This document shows positions 1 to 7,339 of a stretch of DNA of 26,212 nt, piece by piece. The stretch comes from JANPJV01 sp031425695 (GTDB lineage: Bacteria; Pseudomonadota; Gammaproteobacteria; Xanthomonadales; SZUA-5): NCBI GenBank assembly GCA_031425695.1, contig JANPJV010000113.1:1-26212 (forward strand), in the 5' to 3' direction. A program made the translations under genes and the position numbers. The notes below the pieces were generated by a model, which saw only the letters and a list, made by a program, of their open reading frames with translations, ran no database searches and was not told where the DNA came from. Each line of letters starts with the position of its first letter. The first letter of the stretch is position 1.

Positions 1-142
1 CCCCGCTGCGCGGGGCTCCGGGCGTTTGGGCCCTACGTGGCACTCCGCCAACGTGTGGGGGGGGCATGGGCGTCAATTGGCATTTTATTTGTCCGCCGCT
101 TTTTCTCGGGCGTAAAACCCGCGCCGGGGTTCAGTGACGGCC

Positions 143-173
143 CGCGGGGCGAAAACGTGGTTTTCGCCGCGCG
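143..173. repeat. Perfect-stem hairpin with GTG loop
   Basis: GGCGAAAAC (148-156) and GTTTTCGCC (160-168) form a perfect 9-bp stem around a 3-nt loop. The stem continues outward with CGCG/CGCG after one G-G mismatch, giving about 13 bp in all. No T-tract follows on either strand, so it is not a classical intrinsic terminator. It does not match the GTAG or GTGG repeat units elsewhere in the window. Its role is unknown. Confidence 0.6.
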
Positions 174-229
174 ACGAGCACTCCCGTCTCCCATGCTTTG
201 GGAGCGCTTTTCGTCCATTCAGCATCGAT

Positions 230-254
230 GAGTCCGCGCACAGCGCAGACCCAC
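230..254 (-). repeat. Single GTGG-type REP unit (subtype D)
   Basis: Read on the minus strand this is GTGG, GTCTGCGC, a 3-nt TGT loop, then GCGCGGAC. The two 8-mers pair with one T-G mismatch. The same unit occurs as an inverted pair at 3346-3415. It stands alone here, just upstream of the transporter start. Its presence argues against extending the transporter reading frame upstream to the ATGs at 198 or 228. Confidence 0.75.
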
Positions 255-308
255 CAACAGCCCACCCCGCTCTTACCAACACCAACACCAACAACCAACA
301 CCAGCTCA

Positions 309-1250
309 ATGGCTCTCCACTCTCCTTCCGGTCGCTGGCGGCTGGGCCTTGGCCTCGCGGTTGCGACGGCGTTGTGCTGGGCGACCTTGCCGGTCGCGCT
401 CAAGCTGTCGCTGGAGGTGGTGGATGCCTTTACGCTGACCTGGTTCCGCTTTCTCTTTGCGGCCTTGGCGCTGGGCGGGTTCATGGCCTGGCGCGGCCAG
501 CTGGGACAGTTTCGTGGGTTGGGCAAGGTCCACTACGCGTTGCTGGCGCTCGCAGCCATCGGTCTGATCGGAAATTATCTCGGCTACCTGCTTGGCCTCG
601 ATCACACCACGCCGGCAAACGCGCAGCTGCTGATCCAGCTGGCCCCGGTGCTGATGGCCGTGGGTGGCGTGGTGGTGTTCAAGGAGCGCCTCAATGCCGC
701 GCAGTACGTCGGCTACCTGGCGGTGGCGACCGGTCTCGGACTGTTCTTCATCGAGCAGCGTGCGCGCGCCCCGCAGGCCTCGACCTACGCAACCGGCGCC
801 TGGCTGATCGGCGCGGCGGCGGCGAGCTGGGCCATCTATGCACTCGCGCAGAAACAACTCCTGCAGCGGCTCGATTCGCAGGCAGTGATGCTGGTGATCT
901 ATGTCGTCGCCAGCATCGTGCTCCTGCCCCTGGCCTCACCCGCGCGCCTGGCCGGCATCGATACGCTGCACTGGTTCGCGATCGTCTTCTGCGCGGTCAA
1001 CACCATCGCCGCCTACGGTGCCTTCGCCGAAGCGCTCGCCCACTGGGAAGCCTCCCGCGTCAGCGCGATTCTCGCCTTGACCCCTTTGCTGACGGTCGCC
1101 TGCGTCTCGGCTTTCGCCGCCTTCTTCCCCCAGCTCCTGGCGCCCGAGCGCATCGGGACCTGGGGCTGGATCGGCGCGATCGTGGTCGTGCTGGGCTCGA
1201 CCGCGGTGAGTCTGCTTGGGACAAAGCGAGTTCGCGAGACGACGGATTGA
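309..1250 (+). CDS. EamA-family (DMT) transporter
   Basis: A 313-residue inner-membrane protein of the drug/metabolite transporter superfamily. Such proteins have ten membrane helices built from two EamA repeats and export metabolites, amino acids or drugs; the substrate cannot be read from the sequence. Hydrophobic segments run through the whole protein, starting with GLGLAVATALCWATLPVALK, and the family hallmark of a small basic/acidic kink between the repeats (FKERLNAAQYVGY) is present. In-frame ATGs at 198 and 228 would add about 37 and 27 residues, but that extension is low-complexity (Gln/Thr/Pro) and runs through a REP unit at 230-254, so I place the start at 309. No strong ribosome binding site precedes it. 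The gene is followed 10 bases later by a GTAG-type inverted pair and a convergent methyltransferase gene. Family assignment is secure; function is not. Confidence 0.85.
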   Translation: MALHSPSGRWRLGLGLAVATALCWATLPVALKLSLEVVDAFTLTWFRFLFAALALGGFMAWRGQLGQFRGLGKVHYALLALAAIGLIGNYLGYLLGLDHTTPANAQLLIQLAPVLMAVGGVVVFKERLNAAQYVGYLAVATGLGLFFIEQRARAPQASTYATGAWLIGAAAASWAIYALAQKQLLQRLDSQAVMLVIYVVASIVLLPLASPARLAGIDTLHWFAIVFCAVNTIAAYGAFAEALAHWEASRVSAILALTPLLTVACVSAFAAFFPQLLAPERIGTWGWIGAIVVVLGSTAVSLLGTKRVRETTD

Positions 1251-1260
1251 CGCGCTTTAC

Positions 1261-1355
1261 GTAGGTCATGTTGCCCGCGCAGCGGGCTACTTGACGCTCT
1301 TCGCGCGGCGCTCAAGAGCCGTCAAGTAGCCCGCTGCGCGGGCAACTTGACCTAC
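1261..1355. repeat. GTAG-type REP inverted pair (BIME-like), locus A1
   Basis: Two facing units: a forward one at 1261-1295 and its inverse at 1321-1355. Each is GTAG, then GTCATGTT (GTCAAGTT in the inverse), inner stem GCCCGC, loop GCA, GCGGGC, then TACTTGAC. The two units together can fold into one long cruciform/stem of about 35 bp. The element fills the gap between the convergent transporter (stop at 1250) and methyltransferase (stop at 1365), so it may act as a bidirectional transcription barrier. There is no T-tract. Confidence 0.9.
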
Positions 1356-1364
1356 GAAGGCGTC

Positions 1365-2579
1365 TCAAACCCCCGTCGGCCGCGGGATCTTGCGATTCCA
1401 GCAGCTCATGTAGAGCTCGGCGGTAGAGAGGTCCTGGAGCGGGTATTTCAGGAGCTCGGCGGTGTATTCGATGATGGGCTCGGTGCGCAGGGCGACACGC
1501 CAGGGTTCGAAGTCGAGCGCGCGCAGCTCCTGCTCGAAGCTGCTGACGGTGATCGGGTTGAGCTCGGTGTACCACTGCCAGTACTGCGCGTTGGTGGCAA
1601 ATTCGCCGGCGCGGTCCATGTAGCGCGGCGGAGTCGACAGCACGAATTCGCGCAGGGCCTCCGGGGCGCGCTTCAAGTGGAAGAACGGCTCGTCGGAGAA
1701 CTCGCCGAGGTGGTGGCCGAAGTTCGAGTAGTAGAGGCCCGGATGCACGAAGAAAAGGCCATCCGGTCGCAACACCCGCTTGATCTCGCGCAGGGCCTGC
1801 TTGTAGCCGCCGACAATGTGCTCGACCGAGCCCCAGGAAACGACCACGTCGAAGCTGTCGTCCGGAAACGGCAGGTGGTTGCCGTCGGCGGGCAGGAATT
1901 CGAGGTTCGCCGGCCACGGGTCGAGCGGCAGATGCTGCTGCGCGCAGATCTCCGCGAGTCGCTCATAGCCCCGAAAAGGATCGACGCCGACCAGGCGCTC
2001 GGGCTGGTAGCGCAGGTACAGGCTGAGATCGGTGATGCCGTCCCCGCAACCCATGTCGAGAATGCGCCCGCGCAGCAGGGGCGAGTCCTTGCAGAAGTAG
2101 CTGCCGATGGTCGGCCCGGCGTGGTCGAAATGGCGGAAGAACCAGTCGCTGTGGCCGCGGCGCCAGGACAGCGTATTCGGGTCGGGATCGCCATCGAGCG
2201 TGTAGCGCGCGCTGGCCAGGCCGTTGCCGATTTCCGCGTTGGTGAATCCCAGCGCCAGGGGCGGCGTGCGCTGCGCATGCGGCCCATCGCGATACAACAG
2301 CGTCGCATCGATACGACCGCTGCTACTCGGCAGCGCGCCCTCGGGTGAGGTCAGCCGCCAGCGGTAGCGTCCGCGCGGCAGCCAGGCCGCGCTCGCGCCG
2401 TCCTCATGTGCGTGCCGAACGTAGTGGCGCGCGCCGGCCGCATCGAAAAGCTCGATGGCGAGATCGACCTCGAACAGGATCAGCGCTTCGACGTCGAACT
2501 CGACGCTGAGCACGCACGGCTGGCCCGCACGCGTCGGCGCGGGCTGCAAGGACAGCTCAGTTATTCGGATCGGATGCAT
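1365..2579 (-). CDS. SAM-dependent methyltransferase with N-terminal beta-sandwich domain
   Basis: 404 residues. The C-terminal half is a class I methyltransferase: motif I LDMGCGDGITDL, a following acidic VGVDPF strand, then FDVVVSWGSVEHI and IKRVLRPDGLFFVHPG, which match the SAM-binding fold of Methyltransf_11-type enzymes. The first ~130 residues are beta-rich (ITELSLQPAP..., VLSVEFDVEA, GRYRWRLTSP) and resemble the carbohydrate-binding beta-sandwich found at the C-terminus of Wzt-type O-antigen ABC ATPases; that match is by eye. The start at 2579 (MHPIRITEL) was chosen because the upstream extension is Arg/Ser-rich and lies within bioD. The gene follows bioD by 34 bases on the same strand, so the two probably share a transcript. 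The substrate is unknown; a glycan or glycolipid is a guess from the beta-sandwich. Confidence 0.8.
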   Translation of the reverse strand: MHPIRITELSLQPAPTRAGQPCVLSVEFDVEALILFEVDLAIELFDAAGARHYVRHAHEDGASAAWLPRGRYRWRLTSPEGALPSSSGRIDATLLYRDGPHAQRTPPLALGFTNAEIGNGLASARYTLDGDPDPNTLSWRRGHSDWFFRHFDHAGPTIGSYFCKDSPLLRGRILDMGCGDGITDLSLYLRYQPERLVGVDPFRGYERLAEICAQQHLPLDPWPANLEFLPADGNHLPFPDDSFDVVVSWGSVEHIVGGYKQALREIKRVLRPDGLFFVHPGLYYSNFGHHLGEFSDEPFFHLKRAPEALREFVLSTPPRYMDRAGEFATNAQYWQWYTELNPITVSSFEQELRALDFEPWRVALRTEPIIEYTAELLKYPLQDLSTAELYMSCWNRKIPRPTGV

Positions 2580-2613
2580 TAGGCGCGCGATGCTCGCATG
2601 GAAAGCGCTTGGA

Positions 2614-3294
2614 CTACGGCATTGCGATGCGGTTCCCCAGCAACAGCGACTCCGCGACAAGCGCGAATTCCGCCGCATTCGCGCCATGCCGCAGGCGGCC
2701 CAGCAACGGCGCCTCGATCCGTGCCGCAATGGCTGCGATGCTCGCGGCGGCTTCGCTCATTGCCGGATCGATCGTGTTGGCGACCCAGCCAACCAGCTCG
2801 AGCCCGGCTGCCCGGATCGCCTGGGCGCTCAGCAGCGCGTGATTGATGCAGCCGAGGCGCACGCCGACCACCAGCAACACCGGCAGTCCGAGATCCCGCA
2901 TGAGGTCCGCCTGCATGAGTCGCGGCCCCAACGGCACGGCAAAGCCGCCGACGCCCTCGACCAGCACGTCGGCATGACCGGCGCTGACGCGCTGCCAGGC
3001 GAGAAGGATCGGTGCCAGCTCGATGGCCTCGCCGGCCAATTCGGCAGCGCGATGGGGCGCGATGGCCGGCTCGAAACCGTACTGATTGAGGTCTTGCGCG
3101 GACAGCGTGTGGCTGGCTGCAGCCGCGAGCTCCGCCAGATCGGCGTTGATGCCAGCTTCGAAGCCACTGGCGACCGGCTTCATCGCGACCGCATCGCGCC
3201 CGACCGCGCGCAGCGCCCGGGTGAGCCCGGCGGTGACGAAGGTCTTGCCGGCGTCGGTGTCGGTGGCGGTGATGAAGAGACGGAGTGGGGTCAT
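2614..3294 (-). CDS. bioD: Dethiobiotin synthetase
   Basis: 226 residues, the usual length for BioD (about 225). It forms the ureido ring of dethiobiotin from 7,8-diaminopelargonic acid, CO2 and ATP in the cytoplasm, the penultimate step of biotin synthesis. The P-loop is TATDTDAGKT near residues 8-17. The substrate-binding lysine region AMKPVASGFE and the second conserved motif VEGVGGFAVPL are in place, and the nucleotide-base region VANTIDP is visible. I chose ATG at 3294 (MTPLRLFITATDTDAGKT) because it gives the family's normal N-terminus; ATGs at 3306 and 3312 are in frame and cannot be excluded. There is no good ribosome binding site. Other bio genes are not in the window. A GTGG-type REP pair lies upstream between bioD and the divergent PLP enzyme gene. 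Confidence 0.93.
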   Translation of the reverse strand: MTPLRLFITATDTDAGKTFVTAGLTRALRAVGRDAVAMKPVASGFEAGINADLAELAAAASHTLSAQDLNQYGFEPAIAPHRAAELAGEAIELAPILLAWQRVSAGHADVLVEGVGGFAVPLGPRLMQADLMRDLGLPVLLVVGVRLGCINHALLSAQAIRAAGLELVGWVANTIDPAMSEAAASIAAIAARIEAPLLGRLRHGANAAEFALVAESLLLGNRIAMP

Positions 3295-3345
3295 GCCGGT
3301 CAGCATAGACATTGCGGCGCCGTCATTTCGAGTCCGGCGCTCTTG

Positions 3346-3415
3346 GTGGGTCTGCGCTGCGCGCGGACTCTTTTCAGTCCCCAGGCAAAAGCGTCCGCGC
3401 ATAGCGCAGGCCCAC
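3346..3415. repeat. GTGG-type REP inverted pair (subtype D)
   Basis: Left unit 3346-3368: GTGG, GTCTGCGC, TGC loop, GCGCGGAC. Right unit 3391-3415, inverse: GC, GTCCGCGC, ATA loop, GCGCAGGC, CCAC. The spacer between them is about 22 bases. The pair lies in the divergent region between bioD and the PLP enzyme, so it sits within or next to both promoters rather than at 3' ends. Confidence 0.85.
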
Positions 3416-3476
3416 CCAAGCCGCCGCACTCCAAATAGTATCGTCGCCCGAACCCGCCCCATCGCGAGAACCCCAA

Positions 3477-4622
3477 ATGCACCTGCAAACCACCGCCGTC
3501 CACGCGGCCGGCAAGGTCGATCCGGAAACCGGTGCGGTCGCGCCGCCGATCCATCTGTCGACGACATTCGAGCACCCGGCTGATTCCACGGAGATCACCG
3601 GCTATCTCTATGGCCGTTACGCCAACCCCACCCAGGATCGGCTGGAGGAGGCGCTCGCCGCGCTGGATGGCGGAAGCTCTGCGCTGGCCTTTGCCTCGGG
3701 CATGGCGGCCGGTGCGGCGCTGCTGCAGAACCTGCCCGCGGGTGGCCATGTACTGATGGCGGACGACACCTACTTCGCGTTCCGCAAGCTCGCGGAGAGC
3801 TGGTTCGCCCGCTGGTCCTTGAGCTTTGACCTGGTCGACATGAGCAACCCGGACGCGGTGCGCGCGGCCGTGCGCAGCAACACCTGCTGCCTGTGGACCG
3901 AAACGCCGTCAAACCCGCGGCTGAAGGTCAGTTCGGTGGTCGCGCTCAGCGAAATCGCCCGCGCCGCTGGCGCGCTGCTCATTGTCGATGCAACCTTCGC
4001 GACGCCGATGCTGCTGCGCCCGCTGTCCCTGGGCGCCGACGTGGTCCTGCACTCGACCACCAAGTATCTCGGCGGCCACAGTGATGTGATGGGCGGGGCG
4101 CTCGTGTTTGCGGAAGGAGCGTCCGGACAAGGTCCGGACCCACGCGAGCTCTGCACGCGCATCCGGGAAACCCGCAAGATCCTCGGCGCAGTCGCCTCGC
4201 CGTTCGCCTCGTGGCTGATCCTGCGCGGCTTGCGCTCGCTCGGGCCGCGGCTCGACTGGCATTGCCGCAATGCGCTCACGGTCGCGCGCTTTCTCGCGCA
4301 GCATCCGCGCGTGAGCGCGGTGCATTACCCCGGCCTGGAAAGCCACCCGCAGCACGCCATCGCGGCGCGCGAGATGAGTGGTGGGTACGGCGGCGTGCTG
4401 AGCTTCGAGGTAGCCGGCCAGCGCGCCGACGCACTGCGCGTTGCCAAGGCGCTCAAGCTGTTCGTCAACGCGACCAGCCTGGGTGGCTACGAGAGCTTGA
4501 TCGAGCACCGCGAGTCGGTCGAGGGCGCCGGAACCCCGACGCCGCCGACCTTGTTGCGCGCTTCGATTGGGCTAGAACACGCGGACGACCTGATTGCCGA
4601 CCTGGACCAGGCGCTGGGGTAG
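3477..4622 (+). CDS. Cys/Met-metabolism PLP-dependent enzyme (cystathionine gamma-synthase/lyase-like)
   Basis: 381 residues, fold-type I trans-sulfuration enzyme. The Schiff-base lysine is K196 in HSTTKYLGGHSD. The phosphate-binding YGRYANPT (near residues 45-52) and FASGMAA segments, TETPSNP, the cofactor aspartate in IVDATFATP and the C-terminal substrate arginine in LLRASIGLE all match the family. Relatives include cystathionine gamma-synthase, cystathionine gamma-lyase, methionine gamma-lyase and O-acyl-homoserine sulfhydrylase; I cannot separate these by eye. Residues 215-223 (ASGQGPDPR) are encoded exactly by a GTGG-type REP unit (4119-4143), in a region where relatives usually have a short loop after the GGALV strand. 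ATG 3477 is the natural family start, with a weak GAGA upstream. It is divergent from bioD and convergent with the lipoprotein methyltransferase. Confidence 0.85.
   Translation: MHLQTTAVHAAGKVDPETGAVAPPIHLSTTFEHPADSTEITGYLYGRYANPTQDRLEEALAALDGGSSALAFASGMAAGAALLQNLPAGGHVLMADDTYFAFRKLAESWFARWSLSFDLVDMSNPDAVRAAVRSNTCCLWTETPSNPRLKVSSVVALSEIARAAGALLIVDATFATPMLLRPLSLGADVVLHSTTKYLGGHSDVMGGALVFAEGASGQGPDPRELCTRIRETRKILGAVASPFASWLILRGLRSLGPRLDWHCRNALTVARFLAQHPRVSAVHYPGLESHPQHAIAAREMSGGYGGVLSFEVAGQRADALRVAKALKLFVNATSLGGYESLIEHRESVEGAGTPTPPTLLRASIGLEHADDLIADLDQALG
4119..4143 (-). repeat. GTGG-type REP unit inside a coding sequence
   Basis: This is a complete unit on the minus strand: GTGG, GTCCGGAC, CTT loop, GTCCGGAC, GC. 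It lies wholly within the PLP-enzyme gene and keeps the frame open, encoding ASGQGPDPR. The same sequence occurs as free intergenic units at 13183-13207 and, with changes, at 4637-4710 and 15661-15732. A near-identical unit in the same frame lies in the TonB receptor gene at 15955-15979. Confidence 0.9.
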
Positions 4623-4630
4623 GAATCCAG

Positions 4631-4717
4631 CTTCACGTGGGTCCGGACCTTGTCCGGACGCTCTTCCCCCAACCTCAGCAAAAAGCGTTCGGATAAGGTC
4701 CGAACCCACGTGTGAAG
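4631..4717. repeat. GTGG-type REP inverted pair (subtype B)
   Basis: Left unit from 4637: GTGG, GTCCGGAC, CTT, GTCCGGAC, GC. Right unit 4685-4710, inverse, with GTTCGGAT/GTCCGAAC as its stem. The flanks CTTCACGTG and CACGTGTGAAG also pair, so the whole locus can form a stem of more than 30 bp with a loop of about 23 bases. It fills the junction between the convergent PLP enzyme (stop at 4622) and the lipoprotein methyltransferase (stop at 4725). It may terminate transcription both ways, although no T-tract is present. Confidence 0.9.
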
Positions 4718-4724
4718 CCGCACA

Positions 4725-5675
4725 TCACCCCGCCGCTGGCGCCGTCGGCTTGACGAACTTCAGGGTCATCCGGTCCGATTCGCCAATGGCCTTGTATTTG
4801 GCGTGGTCGGCCTCCGGGGTATTGTCCATCTGCGAGCTCGGCGGCAGTGACCAGACGCCGTTCGGGTGATCCTTGGTGTCGAGCGGGTTGGCGTTGATTT
4901 CGCTCTTTTCGACCAGCTGAAAGCCGGCCTTGGTCGCGTGCTCGATCACCAGCGCTTCCGGGAAATAGCCGGTGTCGGCCAGCTCCTTGATCGCGCGGGT
5001 GTCATCAGCCTTGGCGCGATGCTCGACCACGCCGAGCACGCCGCCCGGCTTCAGCACCTTGAAGAAGCCATCGAACATCGGCTGCACCGAGTCCGAGCCC
5101 ACCCAGTTATGCACATTGCGGAAGGTCACCACGAGATCGGCGCTGCCCTCAGGGCCGAGCACTGGTGCCGCCGGATTGAATTCGACCACCTGCGCGCCGT
5201 CATAGAGCGCTGCGTCCGCCGCGATCTTCTCGCGGAAGCTCGTGTTCGACTTGGTGTAGTAATTGCGCGCACCCTCGCTGGCGACGGTCGTCGGGTCGAT
5301 GATCGCGGCGACGTAGTTGCCCTGGCCCTTGAGCAGCGGCGCCAGCACTTCGGTGTACCAACCGCCGCCCGGGGTGATCTCCACGACGGTCATTCCCGGG
5401 GCGAGCCCGAAGAAGGTCAGGGTTTCTTTTGGATGGCGGAAGGCGTCACGGGCGCGGTTGGCCTCGCTGCGATGGGCGCCGGCGAGCGTGCTTTCGAGCT
5501 TGGCAGCAAAGTCATCCGCGGGCGCAACTGCTGCTGCCGACGGGACCGGTGCTGGCGCCGGCTCGGCAGCGGCGACCGGTGCGGTCGAAACGGGATCGAC
5601 GGACTTGGGCGCGTCAGTGGGACCACAGCCGGCCAGCAGCAGGGACAACGCGGTGGCGATCAAGGTTCTGTGCAT
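4725..5675 (-). CDS. Lipoprotein-type predicted methyltransferase (COG4798-like)
   Basis: 316 residues. The N-terminus MHRTLIATALSLLLAGC is a signal peptide with a clean lipobox (LLAGC), so the protein is probably lipidated at Cys17 and membrane-anchored outside the cytoplasm. A Pro/Ala-rich linker (about 20-50) leads to a Rossmann-like domain: RDAFRHPKETLTFFGL, motif I VVEITPGGGWYTEVLAP, then ADLVVTFRNVHNW and FKVLKPGGVLGVVEHRA. These match the 'predicted methyltransferase' family that carries signal peptides. How such a protein would obtain SAM in the periplasm is unclear, so its activity is uncertain. GGAG at 5682-5685 lies 6 bases before the ATG and supports this start. The reading frame looks intact. 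No operon partner is evident; the protease gene upstream on the same strand is 131 bases away. Confidence 0.8.
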   Translation of the reverse strand: MHRTLIATALSLLLAGCGPTDAPKSVDPVSTAPVAAAEPAPAPVPSAAAVAPADDFAAKLESTLAGAHRSEANRARDAFRHPKETLTFFGLAPGMTVVEITPGGGWYTEVLAPLLKGQGNYVAAIIDPTTVASEGARNYYTKSNTSFREKIAADAALYDGAQVVEFNPAAPVLGPEGSADLVVTFRNVHNWVGSDSVQPMFDGFFKVLKPGGVLGVVEHRAKADDTRAIKELADTGYFPEALVIEHATKAGFQLVEKSEINANPLDTKDHPNGVWSLPPSSQMDNTPEADHAKYKAIGESDRMTLKFVKPTAPAAG

Positions 5676-5769
5676 GGCGGACTCCGATAGGAAGAACCGC
5701 GCTTTCTAGCACAACAACAGTGTCACTGGCGGGAACGCGCGCCGAGCACCCAGCCCGGCGCGCCGAAAT

Positions 5770-5795
5770 GTGGCGCGGCCTCGCGGTCGCGCCAC
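5770..5795 (-). terminator. Possible hairpin terminator after the protease gene
   Basis: GTGGCGCG (5770-5777) and CGCGCCAC (5788-5795) form a perfect 8-bp GC-rich stem with a 10-base loop. It lies 12 bases past the protease stop codon on the minus strand. There is no T-run after it, so a terminator role is tentative. Confidence 0.4.
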
Positions 5796-5806
5796 TGGTC
5801 CGACAA

Positions 5807-7339
5807 CTACTCGAAGCCGTTCGCGAAGCCTTCGGTTTGCCCGAGCTCGCCCAGCGTGGTCGGCGCCGTGCCCAGCGGATCGAGCCAGTCGCGCGCCCGC
5901 GTGGCCGTCGTGCCACCGCCTTCCCAGGAGATTGACAGCCGCCCGTAGTAGTCGGAAAGACTGTCACCGGTCGACCCACATGCGGACGGACCGCCATGCA
6001 ACTGGCCAATGAACTGCCGATTGGCGTTGAACAGCGGCGAGCCGGACGAGCCACCCTCGGTCACTTGCGGCGGAATCGTGGTCGCAGGATTCGGCGGGAA
6101 CACCGGCGTCGGGTCCCAGTGCACCCAGATATGGGTGCCATTGCCGGGGGAAGCCGTGCCGCTGTAGCTGGTTGTCGCCATGTTCTGCTCGACGAAGGTG
6201 ATGCGCTTTTCATCGACCGCCGGGTGGTGAATGCCCGCGCACAGGCTCGACGGCGTGCACTGCGCGTCCGCGCTGGTGCGATCCCAGCCCATCCAGCTCA
6301 GGCGCGCGGTTGCGGGCGGCGCGTCGTCGAGCTCGAGAATCGTGAAATCCGATGCAGCAAATTCGGAGCGAAAGAACGCGCCTGAATTCGCCCGGTCAGC
6401 TGGATACCCTGCCTGTGCGCCGCCACTGGCAGCGCTGCCCGGGGTGCGGCAGGTGGGTGACTCGTAGTTCCAGTACACCACCACCGTGGCGGCGTTGGCG
6501 GCGGAAATCCCGCAGTGGTCCGCGGTCATGAACAGCATCCTGCGGTCCTGCGCGGTGTTGTTGATCAGCGCGCCGGAACAGGTCTGCGTGCCGCCACGCG
6601 TGTAGGGGCCGACGGCCTTGACGGTTTCGCGCCAGGGATCATTGGCATTCAGACACTCGACGTCCATGTTGCAGCTGCCGGATTTTTCGTAACCACTTTC
6701 GCCGAGCATCTTGGCCAGTGGGGTGCCGGGCTTGGGCACGCTGGCGCAGCTGCCGGCGTCGCCTGCATCGCTCTTGCCGAACTGGTGAGCGCCAAAAAAA
6801 CGGTAACCCTGGTTGATCCGGGTCAGTTCCACGGTCGATTTCGGTTGCGCACCGGCCGCGCTCGCCAGCTCGATGATCAGCTCATCGCCGAGCAGCACCG
6901 GCGACCAGTACTCGCCGTGCGCATCGTTGTCCTTCTCGGTGAGCGGCCCGATCACCTGCTTGCGATCCGGCGTATAGATCCACAGCGTCTCGCCCGGGGC
7001 CATCTTGAAGCGGGTAAAGCCGAGGTTCAACGACAGCGCCCCGCTGGCACTGACGCGCTGGCGCCAGATGGCGGTGCCATCCTTCGCCGACTCGAGCGTA
7101 CCGCTGTTGGCCGGGCTCATCTTGACCGCATGTGGCACCGCGAAACGCAGCGGCTGCCCGGCGGCGGTCATGATTTCGTCTTCGCTGCGCACCTTGACGA
7201 GGTCGAGCGGGCCGAACTGTCGCAGATCGACGCCAGCGACTGGCTTCACGGATTTTGCCCAGCTGGCTGGCAAGTCCTTGGCGACGAGTGGGCCCGCGAT
7301 AGCGGCCAGGAGGGTCATGGCAAGCAACTTGTTCGGCAT
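5807..7339 (-). CDS. Secreted serine protease, lysyl-endopeptidase-like (S1 family)
   Basis: 510 residues from MPNKLLAMTL. Signal peptide at 1-20 (cleavage near LVA-KD). A long propeptide-like region (about 21-195) includes a beta-rich domain (LWIYTPDRKQVIGPL). The catalytic domain follows: Cys-rich start (SCNMDVEC, near 222-229), His275 in MTADHCG, Asp331 in SDFTILEL, and Ser432 in EGGSSGSPLF. This triad context, with DFTILEL and GGSSGSP, is that of lysyl endopeptidase/Achromobacter protease I relatives, which cleave after lysine and are secreted. Substrate preference here is inferred only. The C-terminus ends in GFANGFE, a short tail I also associate with other secreted proteins of this group. 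Start 7339 was chosen for the signal peptide; the longer frame to 7432 adds a Pro/Arg-rich stretch. No clear ribosome binding site. Divergent from the GST gene. Confidence 0.88.
   Translation of the reverse strand: MPNKLLAMTLLAAIAGPLVAKDLPASWAKSVKPVAGVDLRQFGPLDLVKVRSEDEIMTAAGQPLRFAVPHAVKMSPANSGTLESAKDGTAIWRQRVSASGALSLNLGFTRFKMAPGETLWIYTPDRKQVIGPLTEKDNDAHGEYWSPVLLGDELIIELASAAGAQPKSTVELTRINQGYRFFGAHQFGKSDAGDAGSCASVPKPGTPLAKMLGESGYEKSGSCNMDVECLNANDPWRETVKAVGPYTRGGTQTCSGALINNTAQDRRMLFMTADHCGISAANAATVVVYWNYESPTCRTPGSAASGGAQAGYPADRANSGAFFRSEFAASDFTILELDDAPPATARLSWMGWDRTSADAQCTPSSLCAGIHHPAVDEKRITFVEQNMATTSYSGTASPGNGTHIWVHWDPTPVFPPNPATTIPPQVTEGGSSGSPLFNANRQFIGQLHGGPSACGSTGDSLSDYYGRLSISWEGGGTTATRARDWLDPLGTAPTTLGELGQTEGFANGFE

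Larger units (their letters stand above)
1..308. other. Non-coding left edge with hairpins
   Basis: I see no convincing gene in these 308 bases; the short open frames on both strands have no recognisable protein content. The stretch holds a strong hairpin (148-168, listed separately), a smaller one at 188-204 (CTCCCA, 5-nt loop, TGGGAG), and one inverted GTGG-type REP unit at 230-254. The remaining DNA next to the left boundary (1-60) has a weak CCCCG/CGGGG stem at 1-15. A promoter for the transporter that follows should lie here, but I could not identify a convincing -35/-10 pair. Confidence 0.6.

Noticed and set aside
134..1264. A 376-codon frame overlapping the EamA transporter in another phase
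   Set aside because: It is Arg/Gly/Ala-rich with no membrane segments or motifs, and the transporter frame explains the region.
4631..4717. Integron attC sites
   Set aside because: There are no integrase or cassette boundaries, the units occur inside genes and as tight inverted pairs, and the GTGG/GTAG foot plus hairpin fits REP elements.
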